Shown here: piece after piece, positions 46,901 through 60,480 of the stretch | How positions within the stretch are numbered: the first letter of the stretch is position 1 | How the letters are laid out: each line of letters starts with the position of its first letter | DNA from: Aphis gossypii | Taxonomy: Eukaryota > Arthropoda > Insecta > Hemiptera > Aphididae | Assembly (NCBI RefSeq): GCF_020184175.1 | Contig: NC_065531.1 | Location: forward strand, 79,268,604-79,332,603 | Direction of reading: 5' to 3' | Length of the DNA: 64,000 bases | Notes under the pieces: generated by a model | Database searches by the model: none | Told to the model about the DNA's origin: nothing | What the model saw: only the letters and a program-made list of their open reading frames with translations | Program-made: the position numbers and the translations under genes

Positions 46901-49900
46901 AAATTAGTTTTTATTTAATTTAAATATATATATTTAATCGAAATTAATTATTTAATGTACTTGTTTCTGCTAAATAACAAAGTTAGATCAAATAAAAAAA
47001 CTTTCGATTGAACAACTGGTAGAAGTAGGTATATTATTTAATAACATTTTAATTTTATAAATTTAATACGATTGTATTATTTTGTACAATTATAAGTTAT
47101 AATACGTAATAATAATAGCCATTATACATTTGTAAAAAGTATAAATTATTTAATTAAGTTGAAGTTGTGTAAATGAATACATTGAATGAAAAGATTTACA
47201 CTTAAGTACCGATTGTAGTATAATAGCTAAAAAAAACTAAAATGTTCCTAAAAGAAATTAAAAATAATAATTCGGTTTAAACAGTTTTTATTAGTTTCTA
47301 AAAAATTTCAAAAATATATCCCAATTTAATTATATGATATTATCTAAGTGTTTAATGTATATTATACATAAAATAAGATATAATATGTTTTTACATTATA
47401 GTTTGGTCAATGATCATAAAAGTGATATTATTAACTAAGGGTATTAATTTATTTTTAATGAAACTGTTAAATTATCTAGTTTTAATAATTGTATAAAATA
47501 TATCCTCTAAATAAAGAATAAAGTGCTATTGCCTATTTTACAATTCATACGAGTATATTATTATTTATTTATCAAGTTAAACCTGGTTAAATTGATTACG
47601 TTATTAGTAGGAAAGTATAATTTATTTTAAGTTTAACGTTCACTAATTTGTGTTAATTAAATTTTAGTTTTATGACTGATGATAAGTTGAAATTCTCAAA
47701 GTAGAAAGTGCTTACCAGTATATTATCCGATATTTTATATATATTTTAAAAAGTCAGTTTTTGACGAGAGCGCGGCGTAAAAATAACGATTTACACTTCA
47801 AACAAATGTTAGTGTAGTTAATTATTACTACAATATTATGTCTCTGATGAAAATCTGACCAAGTGGGGGCCGTGTAAATAATGACGTAAATGCCACCTGT
47901 TTCGCGCAAGTATACGTAACTATAGTAGTCTATAAGAATATGGCACATTATAGGTATTGACATATTATTGTAATTCCTCGTGGACACTTATAGCAAATGT
48001 AAAATGGAAGAATTAAAATAAATGTAATTGAACGACTTAAATAATCTATGTACCTACAGTATTATATATTTCACAGTTAGCATAATAAACGTATTAATAC
48101 TTTTTTTCGAATGCAGTAGTTTTATGGTTTAAGGAAAACATTAAAACAATATTTGATGACCCTTTAAAAACGTATTTGATAAAAAAGAAAAATATTACAG
48201 AGACATTTATTAAGCACAGATTATTTTTTCAACAATTTTAATCTCGTATATTAATTTTACGACTTACGATTACCGCTATAATCGCTAAATTAAAGAATAC
48301 AGACGACTTGACTAGATATTTACATATTTTAACCTGCAGAATAATTCAATTGAACAATATGTTTAAATCAAACTAAATGTCAGATTATTTTATATACTTA
48401 TGTATAATACATCAAATATGAACACCAGTTGAGTTTTTCTCAAACCGTTTTGTCCTGCAGTTAATGTATAATTTGTAAAATAAAACCTTTTCAAGACACA
48501 TCAAAGAAGAACGAAATCGTTGTTCGTATGTTTAACTCGAAAGCACTAAAACTCGAGAAGTGTTATATAGGTTGGATCGGACGTGTTCTAGTGTGGTTAG
48601 AAAAAAAAATATACGAATACTGTAACGGATTTTGCTGGATCACGCCATAACTGAAAAAGTAAACTGACCGAATAGTTAGTAATAATAAAATGGATCAAAA
48701 CGGTTTTTGGCATAGTCCCACGTGTAGCCCTCCCCCACTACGACAACGTGTCTCAAAGTCTTAAATAGGTCTGTTGTGTATTGCAACAGTCGTAATTTAC
48801 TTGACTTTTATAGTAATGAGCAAAAATACTTCGTCACAGATTCAAAAATACTGTTTATACTGTTTATAGTATAATATTGGTTCTTAACCCCGTCGGATAA
48901 ATTTTTTTTTTTTTACGATAGCAATATTACCACGGTAATAATTATTTTATTTATACATCATATTATATTGTATGATATGCCTTTGCCGATGAAAATCATA
49001 CACAAAATGAAATATATTATACGTGCATGTTGTAATAACAGAAATAATTACAAATAATATTATTAATAAATATTTAAAAATAAAATAATATGTTAATAAT
49101 CACACATATTTCGCAAAAATGTAAAAACACGAAAATAATCGTAAATGACGTACCTATGCGTTTTAAATAATGCAAAATTTGAGCCTCTGCAAATTTATTC
49201 TATATTTGGAACTATGCTAATTACACCTTAAACTTTCACTTTCAAGTTTCAACGTACTAATGGTCAATCGAAAAATAAACCTCCGTATACAATTTGGACC
49301 ACTGCCTTTATATTTGCAGGTTGACGGTTGTATACATACTATGTAAGTACTGTATACAAATACATATGTAGGTACATTCCACTAGAACAAATAACAATAA
49401 TACAAATACAGAGCAGATAGACGTTTAATTCATTTAAGTAAGATAATATTTTTAAATCAAGGAGTATTGCTAGATATGATTGTTATTAGTATGTACTAAG
49501 TAATTACTATTATATTAGGAATTTTTTTTCATATTTCTAAGATTGCTACGAATAAGTATTTAATTTTCATAAAACAATACGATAAACATTATTAAAACTC
49601 TTATTGTGTTTCATAAACAAACAAAATGCATTCAGTAGCTTAAAATAAGTAAAGTAAATGTATAGTTAGTAATTAATAATAGTACACTCAAGATGGATTT
49701 ATAAGTTATAAATAAATTTGTATATCCATGTTGATTACACTATAAATATTTAAATGGATTGCAAATTGTACTATTCAACCAATAAAAAAAATTACAATCT
49801 TCTAAAACTGTTTTTTTTTTGTTTATTTAAAGATAATATGTTTTTGAATATTAACCAGATACTTAATAATTATAATATTTGTTAATTTGTCAATGTATTA

Positions 49901-51480
49901 AACTTTTTAATTTTTTATAAATGATTTTAACTTCATAATTCCTATTCAGATAGCTGCTAAGTTATGAATTGTTTACCTACCTATTATTGTTAATGTCGAA
50001 TTTTTATTTATCAAGTTTTATTTTTATCACTATTTTATCGAATAATTTTATTTGTTAACTACACAATTTAAAGTATATACGTTTACATACAAGTTTATCA
50101 TTACAGTGCATATTATAATTTAATCACTTTCCTAAGTACAATAATAGCGAACAATATTTTATTTGCACGTTTATGGCAAATACAGTTATACTACCTATTT
50201 AAAATGAACTTTGATAGGTAGTTTGATGGCAATAATAAAATGCAATTTCTCTAGATTCTCTAGCATTCAGAAAAGTTACTAATAAACGATTACCCTTTCC
50301 CTCTCTACAACGCTATTTTATCAATAAAGTATATACATCAAGATATCTTTAATTTAAATATGACCTATTTATTTTCATAATGATTTTATAATAATATGTG
50401 GTAACAAATAATTGATTGCGAGTACGTAGTTGACAAATTTAATACGATTTTAAACAACAAGAAACCTTCTAAAAGTTAGTTCAAATCAACTATAACGAAA
50501 TTGTAATAATATTGATTTTTGAAAAATATATTTTGCTAGCATAATTTATTGCAGCTTGCATGTTATTGCATAAGTTGTATTAATTATAACAAAACATTTA
50601 ATGTAATGTACATGAAGATATGTACTTAATTTTTTCACTTATGACTGATAAATATAACCGTAATTTAAATAAAACATATATCATACAATATATAAACATA
50701 TTTAAATGCAGAACTTATCTTTCGAATTATGTGGAACCTTTGTATAATAATACATACAAAATAAATATAATTACAACTTTAAACCTAAAATACAAAATTG
50801 TATACAAATCGTTAAATTGTTGTTACTTATTTTTCCAAAAAAAACGAAAATATCTTTAATATTTTACTTTATAGGTACGTAATTTTTGGGCACATAACAG
50901 AGTAATGTACTGTTGATTTAAATTATCAATATTTTGTGTATAAAATCATATTTATTGATATTGTGGTGATAATTTAACCATAATATAATGTATAAAACGT
51001 GTCATAAAAAAATTACTTGATAATATGTTTCGTTTGTATTATGAATTACAGTGAAAAATGTTCATACAGTTTTTTTCGGACAAAACTTTGCGTTTACAAA
51101 ATTTCTCGAAAAAGTTACAATTTTTTCACTCGTGACCAGGTTAATTTAGAATTTAAAACGATTTCGATGTGTACTGATTCGACATCGCGGTGCATACATA
51201 GATACACCATCTCCCGAGACCATACAAATCTATAAACACAAGATGCACGCATACACCCCTAAATACACGACGTTTAACAATATAATATACAAGGGGAGTA
51301 CTTATATGGCATGGCGATGGTCTTAAAAATAATTTTAACGATAATATATTATATTACCTGTGCATAATATATAGGTAACGCGACTGATGAATATTAATAA
51401 TAATAATGATGATGATGGAGATATATTTAATAATAATATATATTGTAATATATTATTATTATCATTATACGATCGAGTGT
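43992..51480. other. Long gene-poor stretch before actin
   Basis: AT-rich, with no exon supported. 45190-45650 is less AT-rich and has phrases typical of interspersed repeats (TTCTGAGCGGACGAGGG, TTGCTCCGCTCAGAATCTA). ACCCTATAAC at 44721-44730 and GTTATAGGGT at 44812-44821 form a 10-bp inverted pair that may mark a 100-bp element. Slightly GC-richer patches at 47755-47990 and 48515-48780 contain no clear gene. Confidence 0.45.
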
Positions 51481-51711
51481 GTACGATGTATAGGTATATA
51501 CTCGCGGAGTATCGAAAGTCGGGCGGTGCGTAAAAATAGACGACGTAAACGAAAAAATTCGGTCGGTGGTCGACGAGAATTTCGGATTTTGGACAATTTC
51601 GAGCCGCCCCCCGTCTCCTCCGCCGCCCGCGATCGGCGGCGAGTACGATTCGACGGACTCGGCAGAGCGACAACGGCGACGACGACGAAGACGGAGGGTC
51701 GCCGGCCCGAA

Positions 51712-51721
51712 CCATATATGG
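51712..51721 (+). promoter_or_regulatory. CArG box (serum response element)
   Basis: CCATATATGG is a perfect CC(A/T)6GG site about 145 bp upstream of the actin TATA box. A one-mismatch relative, CCATGTATGG, lies at 51812-51821. Serum response factor binding to such sites is a known feature of actin promoters. Confidence 0.75.
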
Positions 51722-51856
51722 AGGGCCGTCCGCGCGCAGGGCCGCCGAGCCGTGGCTGCGACCACACCGGCGGCGCCCCGAAAATAGTGTTTTGTGCCCC
51801 CCGTCGCATAGCCATGTATGGGCGGCGGCTGTCGGTATTTTTGGATCAGGCCCGTT

Positions 51857-51863
51857 TATAAAA
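51857..51863 (+). promoter_or_regulatory. Actin TATA box
   Basis: TATAAAA in the context CCCGTTTATAAAACCGCC. About 30 bp downstream, TTCATTAG (51889-51896) is a plausible initiator, which fits a transcription start near 51890. Confidence 0.75.
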
Positions 51864-51889
51864 CCGCCTGTACCGACCAGCAGAACGTT

Positions 51890-51973
51890 CATTAGCACAT
51901 CCACAGCGGATCAGCAGCCACACACTAGCCGCAGACCCGCCGCAGTCGTTCAGATTTTCTTCCTCGTAAACCG
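51890..51973 (+). other. Actin 5'UTR exon 1
   Basis: It runs from the inferred start near 51890 to the donor CCG|GTAAGT at 51974. The intron (51974-52567) ends TTTTTTTTCCAG, and the next exon begins 23 bp before the ATG. A leader intron here is typical of insect actin genes. Confidence 0.65.
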
Positions 51974-52590
51974 GTAAGTAGAATAAAAAATATTACATCG
52001 TACGAGTTACATTTACATACGATACGACGATTCGACAAGGATTTCGCGTCGTCGAACAGAGAAAAAATAAAAACGAGAAATTATAATATACATCATAAAA
52101 ATAATATGATCTCGCGCAAAGTCCGTTTACAGTTTTTCATATAATCTTATACGTATAACAGTATTAAAGTAATACTCTGGACTTTGAATATTTCTTTTTC
52201 CGAAGAAAAAAAAACACTTAAAATTAAATAACAAACAAGTTTTTTACAAGTTTTTTCATACTCTCGGTTTTCAAGTCAAACATTTTTATTTTTTCAAAGT
52301 TTTTTACTTTTATGTTTTTTTATTCTCATATCAACGGAGCGTTTCGGTACCATTTTTTTTTTAAAATCACGTGACAGTTTTTGACGGGTCGTTCGATTTA
52401 TCTTTCTTTTTTTTTTGTTTTACAAAATATCATTATTTATAATAATATAACAATATATACCGAAACGTTTTTTACTCCGTGAGCTTTCCCGTACCGATAA
52501 AGTATTACCGGTTTTGTCGTCTCGATCACGATCGCAAGTTTATAGTTTTTTTGTATTTTTTTTCCAGGTTCAAAAACCCAAACCAGCAAA

Positions 52591-54943
52591 ATGTGTGACG
52601 ATGATGTAGCAGCTTTGGTAGTCGACAATGGCTCGGGTATGTGCAAAGCCGGTTTCGCCGGAGATGACGCACCCCGTGCCGTCTTCCCTTCCATCGTCGG
52701 CAGACCCCGTCATCAAGTTAGTATAAAAATGCATTAAATGCACTGTTACGATGATATTATTTTGGGAGATTTTCAAAAATTCGTATAAAAATATATACAA
52801 TTGCACTTTCTATTTTTTCGAACGAATTTCGAAGTACAAAAACAAACAGAACACAACTGCTAAATACTACCATAAGGCCCTCCCAGAATTCGTGACCATA
52901 AAAGGTATCGTCCTGAAAATAGGACAGCGGTGCCCCGCCTTTCAAACTCGTCTGTAGGCCCTTCGCCAACCCGTCCGTCGGGGTAAAAATAAACACTACG
53001 TATGTCGCCAGCTGCAGCCAACGCTGTGCGGGAGCCAAAGGATTTAATTATACTATCGTTTTATATACATCGGATTTCAAACAAACCCTTCCACCCACCG
53101 CCGCGTCATCATCGCCGTCTAATAAAAATAGATAGCACTTATGCAGAGCGTCTGGAAATACTTGGAGGGGGGTCTGGAACGTTACAAAAATAAACGATAC
53201 ACTTCAGCTGGTCCAGTGCACACTGCAATATTGATCAAGCGTTATAAACTTAGCTTTATACGAGTGTCCCGGATATTATTATTTCACACTATACATTTCG
53301 TCGTAAAATATATTTACTTACAACGCTCCAAGTTTCAATCAATCAAAATTTTAAATTACTATCGTTCGGATATTATAAAATATATAACTCGATTATTATT
53401 AATTTGCACGCGTTAAACGAAATAATTATCTACAAGAAATGCAATATTAATGTTCACATATTACTATTTTTATTAATAATATTATTAGACGTCAGAAATT
53501 TTAATAAAATTTGAAAATTTATTAAATGTTTTAATAACGAGTGGGGAGCACTTATAGAATATATATTATTATAATTTTATAGATTAATAAAGACGATTCT
53601 ATTAAAATAAAATTTCAGAAATTATACATTTTTTTCTGCTTATAAACGATATTTAACTATAAATATTATTTTTTAATGATATCATTATGAAGTTCCGAGC
53701 CTTGTTAAGAAACATTTTTTTTATGAATCTCGTTGCGATGAATATTATTTCATTTTATTTATTATTATTTTCTCGGGGACGAACGGCTCGCCGTTATTAT
53801 TATTTTTTTTTGCCCGGCCGTACGTTTCGTATTTTGACGTATTTACTTATGTTTTTAATTAGGGAGTCATGGTCGGTATGGGACAAAAGGACAGCTACGT
53901 AGGCGATGAAGCCCAAAGCAAACGTGGTATCCTCACTTTGAAATACCCCATTGAACACGGAATCATCACCAACTGGGATGATATGGAGAAAATCTGGCAT
54001 CACACTTTCTACAACGAATTGCGTGTTGCCCCAGAAGAGCACCCAATCTTGTTGACCGAAGCCCCATTGAACCCAAAGGCTAACCGTGAAAAGATGACCC
54101 AAATCATGTTTGAAACCTTCAACACACCCGCCATGTATGTTGCCATCCAAGCCGTACTCTCCTTGTACGCTTCCGGTCGTACCACTGGTATCGTTTTGGA
54201 CTCTGGTGACGGTGTCTCCCACACAGTACCAATCTACGAAGGTTATGCTTTACCCCATGCCATCCTCCGTTTGGACTTGGCTGGTCGTGACTTGACCGAC
54301 TACTTGATGAAGATCTTAACCGAGAGAGGTTACAGCTTCACCACCACCGGTATGTATTTTATTACCACCCGTTTCCGCGCAAGTTAAAATCTCTACTTAT
54401 ACCTAACGAACTTTTATGATTACAGCTGAAAGAGAAATCGTCCGTGATATCAAGGAGAAATTGTGCTATGTCGCTTTGGACTTCGAACAGGAAATGGCCA
54501 CCGCCGCCGCTTCCACCTCATTGGAGAAATCCTACGAATTACCTGACGGACAGGTCATCACCATCGGAAACGAACGTTTCCGTTGCCCAGAAGCCTTGTT
54601 CCAACCTTCATTCTTGGGAATGGAATCTTGCGGTATCCACGAAACCGTATACAACTCCATCATGAAGTGCGATGTTGACATCAGGAAGGACTTGTACGCC
54701 AACACAGTACTTTCCGGAGGTACCACCATGTACCCAGGTATCGCCGACAGAATGCAAAAGGAAATCACCGCTTTGGCCCCAAGCACAATCAAAATCAAGA
54801 TCATTGCCCCACCAGAACGTAAATACTCCGTATGGATCGGTGGTTCCATCTTGGCTTCTCTGTCCACCTTCCAACAGATGTGGATCTCCAAACAAGAATA
54901 CGACGAATCCGGCCCAGGCATTGTCCACCGTAAATGCTTCTAA
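52591..54943 (+). CDS. Actin, cytoplasmic-type
   Basis: Actin polymerises into filaments and binds ATP (family knowledge). Coding exons are 52591-52716, 53863-54349 and 54426-54943, all GT-AG, 376 codons plus TAA, the standard length. Introns fall after codon 42 (phase 0) and inside codon 205 (phase 1). Visible signatures are [45 protein letters not shown] with the methylated His, [30 protein letters not shown] and [20 protein letters not shown] at the C-terminus. The start [14 protein letters not shown] matches the insect cytoplasmic (Act5C/42A-like) type more than muscle actins. Codon use is GC-richer than the surroundings, as expected for a highly expressed gene. The CArG and TATA elements and a leader intron lie upstream. 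Exact paralogue identity is not resolved, so no symbol is given. Confidence 0.97.
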
Positions 54944-55097
54944 GTCATCACCTCCCACAAACATACAAAATCAAAATTACAATCACGCTTTATGTTCATT
55001 TATACTGAAGAAAACCTATGTGTTTTTTCTTTTTGTACATATCGAGACGATTTTTGCGTCGTTTTACACGGGGATAAAATAACAGTTCGATTTTTGA

Positions 55098-55143
55098 AAT
55101 AAAAAAAATGTATTTATTAGCGCGTTAATCGTTTCGAAATAAA
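55098..55143 (+). terminator. Actin poly(A) signals
   Basis: AATAAA at 55098-55103 and 55138-55143, about 155-195 bp after the actin stop. Confidence 0.65.
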
Positions 55144-57335
55144 CGTTTCTATACTAATTGTTGTTGACATTTTTATCACACCATTTGTATCCTTCATTAT
55201 CATAAAATGAAAAACGTCGCCTATGTTACAGAAATATTAAAAAAATAAGTTTACTATTTTTATACTGGTATGACTTTACTAGAATACAATGGTAGGTATA
55301 TTAAATAACAGAAAGCGACTGGGTACTTTTGAAATTAATAATTTCACTTATAATAATATTTATTTATAAATTAAAAATAAATATTATATTATATTATAAT
55401 ACGGTTCATTTCATCAAATACAAAATTAATTAATTGGCTAAAATACATAAATGAATAAATAAGTAGGTAGGTGAATATTATAATGGAATTTAATTAATTT
55501 AAATATAATATATATTATACAAACTTAATAGTTAATATAAATTCATTCCAAATCAATTAAAAAATAGACTACCTGTTAACAAATTATAAGATTAATAATA
55601 CATAAGGACAATTTGCTAAAATAAGGCATTAGCAGCTGGTATTCTCTATCTGTTAAGCTATATAAAATATTTTTAAATTAGGACAAGTTTACTCGACCGT
55701 TTGAAATATTTTTACAGATAATTTATTTTGATCAGATCAAGATGATAAAAATTTAAAAATATCACACGCTGATGGGTTTTAAAGAGCCAAAGACGTGGTT
55801 GCCAAATAAGGTAAACTTGAATGCTATTAATAATTTTATACTGATACTTATTTTTGAACGTCATCACTCATCAGTTATGATAAATAATTTAAATATATTT
55901 TTAACAATTTGATGTATCGTCGAATAGTTTTAAAAGTTAAAACGAATGTATAGGTACACTATACCTATAAGTTTTATAATAATTACTATGTTTATAATTT
56001 ATTAAACAATTTTAATACGAGCTAGTATTACAATAATCAAGTTAAATCCACTTAATATAATATCGAACTTTCATTAGCTTTAGTATAAACATAGGTTCTA
56101 TATAAAACAAAATAAAAAATAAAACAACAAGACTACGTGAGTTATGATAAAATTATAAAATATATACCCACTTAGAGTATATTAGTATACTTACTCCGTT
56201 GTATACTCAAATTTAAAAAAGTTTAATTTAATTTGTAATATTAATTATTATTGTTTTGTTAAGTACCCATGTATTTTATATATGAACATACTTATTCGAA
56301 TTAAAACTTATGTTTTTTTAAGAAAATTTTTCTTACCACTTTTTTAATTAGAATATAATTTTATTTTTAAACGTGCCATTTTAACGAGCTTATATAAGTT
56401 TAATTACGTGTTTACACACCGCCCACAATATGATTACATGATTGTATGTTTGTATAATGTACTATAATTAATAATTATTATTAATGGCGAACTGGGTCGC
56501 CGTGCAACTGTTCATCTGCACAGTGGACCGATTTCTTATTACCCGGGTCCGTACAAAATAACCCAATCTGTATTTTATGTATATTGTTGAAATAAATGTT
56601 TTTATTTTAGACAAGTACTATATTATATTAGTTGTATTAGTTTAATATTTATATTTCATACAAAAGTCTCATCGTAAAAAGCATTTAGTTTTTCCCAAAT
56701 TTTTCAATTTTCTTTTCGTTTAAACGTTATTAATTAAATTAAAATTATGACTAACATTTAAAATAATGAGCCCAATTGTTCCGTCCGTTTTCGAATTATG
56801 CACTTACCAACGAACAGCATTTAATTTTTATGGCCATAGGTTGATTACTTTATGATCTAAATATAAAATTTAAGCAATTTATTCCTTAAATATAGATAAC
56901 ACACTACGTTTAAATTATTTTAACTTTTTATTATATAATTGGTTTTTTATAAAATTTAATTAATTGTTGTTAAAGCAAAAGTCCTATGAATTATTTATGC
57001 TACAAACTATAACAGTACATAATATTATGTGAAATTAAATTTAGTCTTTTTCTTCGATGTAAAATATTTTTAATACCTTTATTGTTATATGAATTTATCA
57101 CTTTATTAATTATTATATTAATTTAATAGGTACATAATGGAAAAAATCAACGGATGGAGTAGAAAATGTTCACTTAAAAAAACTGGTATAAATTTGCATT
57201 TTGTCGTGAATGATCCAAAACAAAAAAATATATCATAAGCTTGTTACAAGTGCCTGATTATTTTTGTTAAAAAACCATAATATATTTATTCTCATAGCAT
57301 TTAAATATTAAATAGTTATTTAATCTCTTATCATA
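55144..57335. other. Intergenic, no gene seen
   Basis: AT-rich. A short GC-richer island at about 56485-56570 (GGCGAACTGGGTCGCCGTGC and CCCGGGTCCGTAC) stands out from the background and may be a decayed repeat. Confidence 0.4.
56766..56835. repeat. Diverged fragment of non-LTR-like 3' end
   Basis: ATGAGCCCAATTGTTCCGTC, then GAATTATGCACTTACCAACG and TTTTTAT follow the same order as the fragment at 29128-29256, with many substitutions. Confidence 0.35.
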
Positions 57336-57602
57336 GATTATTCTTAGAAACGACAGTAAAAAGAAAAATGTTTATCTTGCAATGAATATATAAAGCAATT
57401 TAACGAGAGTCAAACTTAGATTAGGCAATAAAAAAATGTAAACATCTTTTACTTAAATGACAAATTTGAAAACTTAAAAATTATAGAAGGTAAAATATTT
57501 TTGTTTGCTAGGTGTTGGTTATTTGTACGTTAGAAGCAGTAGACTGATTATGTTTCAGTCTGCTTCTTCTTCCATTTTAGTTATTTCTAAGAACGCATGA
57601 TA
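57336..57602. repeat. Imperfect inverted-repeat unit with internal hairpin
   Basis: TATCATAGATTATTCTTAGA (57336) pairs with an inverted TATCATGCGTTCTTAGAAA ending at 57602. Inside it, AGAAGCAGTAGACTGA and TCAGTCTGCTTCT (57532-57567) form a stem of 13-14 bp with a 2-nt bulge and a 7-nt loop. It could be a small MITE or a stem-loop transcript. No arm continuity was seen between the two stems. Confidence 0.35.
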
Positions 57603-57946
57603 CTCGTATAGTGTGTTGTCTTTATTTCACTTTGTTGTAATAAAAGTTGAAATATAAACAAAGTTAGTAAATACGATAATTATTGCATAGTTTTTGCATC
57701 ATAGTTTGCAATAAACATATTGTTTTTCCACGTGATAACCACGAACGCCTACTCATGTTAAAATCGTATTGATTTCGACTAATTATCCGCATAAAGGCCA
57801 TTTACATCTTCATACTTTTCTCAAATCAATAACTATATCGAATTATGTCCATAGAGTAGAGAAATATTAATGATAATCTCAACCAATTATAAATTATAAT
57901 ATACAATATCATATGATATTAGGTGAGAGTTCGTTTTCACCTCAAT

Positions 57947-58129
57947 ATTATTTACCGTTCGATTTGTATTTGTAGTTCCATGGACGAGAACGCGGACAAA
58001 GTCTCCCGCGAGCTTTTCTATAGGTTTGCAATCGCCGAGAAAGGAGAGTTCAAATGGCAACGTACATTGGACACACAATATGATGATAGTTAGAACAATC
58101 AAAAAAATACTACAAAATATTATACTCAA
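57947..58129 (-). CDS. Possible orphan internal exon, hydrophobic then Cys-containing
   Basis: On the minus strand an open segment begins right after an AG (GACTAG|TTGAGT) and ends at CGAACG|GTAAAT, an acceptable donor. It reads IIFCSIFLIVLTIIILCVQC, then TLPFELSFLGDCKPIEKLAG and DFVRVLVHGTTNTNRT. The hydrophobic run resembles a signal peptide or membrane segment. The following part is GC-richer and protein-like compared with the AT background. There is no ATG in the segment and an in-frame TAG precedes it, so a separate start exon would be needed; I did not find one. No family was recognised. Confidence 0.3.
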
Positions 58130-60480
58130 CTAGTCATTTCTGCTTGGTAAAATTTTAAAACCATATAATATATAACAAATTAAAACCACAAATTTTATGC
58201 TTAAGAAAAAATAGTTATGTCACTCATTTTTTCTATACCGATTAGGTTTAACCACTTAAATACGTAAAAAGCAAAATTACAAACACTTTTTGGGGAATTA
58301 GAATCATTAGCACATTTAAAGCTGTAAAATGTTTTTTAAATTTTTTCTGCACATTTAAATTTTCAGTCTGCGCTAAAAAAAATAGGGGCTGCGGTTAACT
58401 ACCCATATAGTTAATGTGGTATGTGTGTACACGTAAGACGATATTAAATATTTGTATCGCTAATACAGTAGGTAATACATCATATACGTTTCATATTAGA
58501 CTTTAGGTGGAGGTATTAACGTACCTATGAAACTACTATTATGATAGAAAGCATTAATAAACTGAGAATTTTTCTAAAAAATGTTCTCTCTCACGGTCGT
58601 TTTCTCATTGTTTAGACACCCATACGACTTGCGCGTGCGATTGTATTCAGGGAGAAATTAATTTTCTTTTTAAAGAAAAAAAATGTTATGATTAAAAAAA
58701 AATTATTATTAGGTTAGTGTATACATTAACTGGTTAACACGAGCCAATGGTTTCACCATTAAAAACTAATATTGACGAATATACGAATAGTGTAGGTAGG
58801 TATCCTACGGGCGGTATAAATGGACTATTTATAACAATCGACTTTATGAGGCCTCGTTGGGGAATACTTTTACATACCATGAAAACTTATTGTACATACA
58901 TATATATTTATTTAGAATACGCATGTGTACAGCCCGTCATTACAAAATCAATTTTAAAATGTACGTTTCCAAAAAAATTTAAATTTAAATTACCTTTAGA
59001 TACAATATGAAAAATTAATGTTTATTGTCATCATAATTATTTTAAGTACTTTCCTTATCATTATTGGTACACTACACGGTAAAGTAAAATTAACTCGTAT
59101 TTATATACACATATTTTATTCTGTAAGATTGTAAATCTTTATTTTTTACCTATAAATGTATTATATAATATAATATGCATATATATTTTATACACACAAT
59201 ATAAATGGTGTTTATTATTTGTCATGAAAAATATTACATAACACGAGCATGATATATCATTAAAACGTTGCCACAGATAAACCAACCGTTATGTTATTTT
59301 TTAGGAAATATTTAATACTTCTCATTAAGTTAATGTCTTATAACAATAGTTAGTAAAATATTAAACATATAAAATTAAATTTAAACGTTAATGATTATTT
59401 AGTACAGGCAGTAGTTATAACTACTTATTATGTTTGTTTTAGAAATGTAATCTAATTATTTTTGAAGAATATTTATCTTATGATGTTAGTTCAATGTTAT
59501 AATTCGTATTGATACAGAGATAAAAAAATGTTTTAAGACATTTAGAAATAAATGTAAAAAATATATCACTATGAGTATACCGTATACATATAGTTTGAAT
59601 GTATGACCTATGTATATATCATTGAGTACCTATGACCAATATTATATATATTTTTCGTGTTTCAAACAAAAGGTTGTAATATGTAATTGACCTTTTGTCC
59701 CGGAAAAAGTGTGAGGTGAATCATATTATCATCTACTATAATAATGTAATGCAGGTGGATTGAAGAATTTAAATTATAAATGAATATTCTCAATCCTTCG
59801 TGCCAATGTTCGTTAAACTATAACCGTACGATATAAACTATTTGGAATTTTTAGCATCAGTATTATTTTTTTTTTAACGATAAATTAATTAAATTTCATA
59901 CTATAAAAAGCAATTTTTACAATGAAATCCTTCGTGGTTAGTTAATGTATTATTTAAATTTTATTAAAAAAATAAAGTGTAATAACTAAAACCAGGAAAA
60001 CAGTTTTCTAGATTTTTTAAATTATATAACATTCATGTAATATATAAATAATTGCATTGTGTTCATGTTAATAATAATAATATATTTAAAAAAAAACAAT
60101 ACAAATTAATCATAATTAATGAAACTCATTTATCGATTAAAAACCTAAAAAAATGATGTATAATATAATATTTATATCGTAAATTATAGAATAATAAGAA
60201 TAGGTATCAGCTGTATTTTACTGTTAACGGTATGGGATATTATATTATAGACATTACTATAATTTCACTCAAACAATTCGTCGCTCCGAGAACGGTAATC
60301 TGTAAAAATAATGTAATCTGGAGTACTTATATTATATTGTAACGCGTGTTAGCTATAAATGCGAAATAAAACCGTTTCGCAAGTAGGTATTAATGCGCTA
60401 TATCGTCTCGAAGTAATGGCCTATAACAATATATCGTTTCCCGTCGCAGGACCGTGTCAAGAGTGAAATAAAACATATAT
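58130..60480. other. Intergenic, no gene seen
   Basis: AT-rich with only short frames. The 87-codon frame at 58747-59010 has mixed composition and no domain, so it is not called. Confidence 0.4.

Noticed and set aside
51406..51977. Several overlapping frames of 60-189 codons on both strands
   Set aside because: They lie in the GC-rich actin promoter and leader. The frames are open because stop codons are rare in GC-rich DNA, and no domain is visible.
53800..54964. Minus-strand frames of 70-140 codons opposite actin exons
   Set aside because: Shadow frames of the actin coding sequence.
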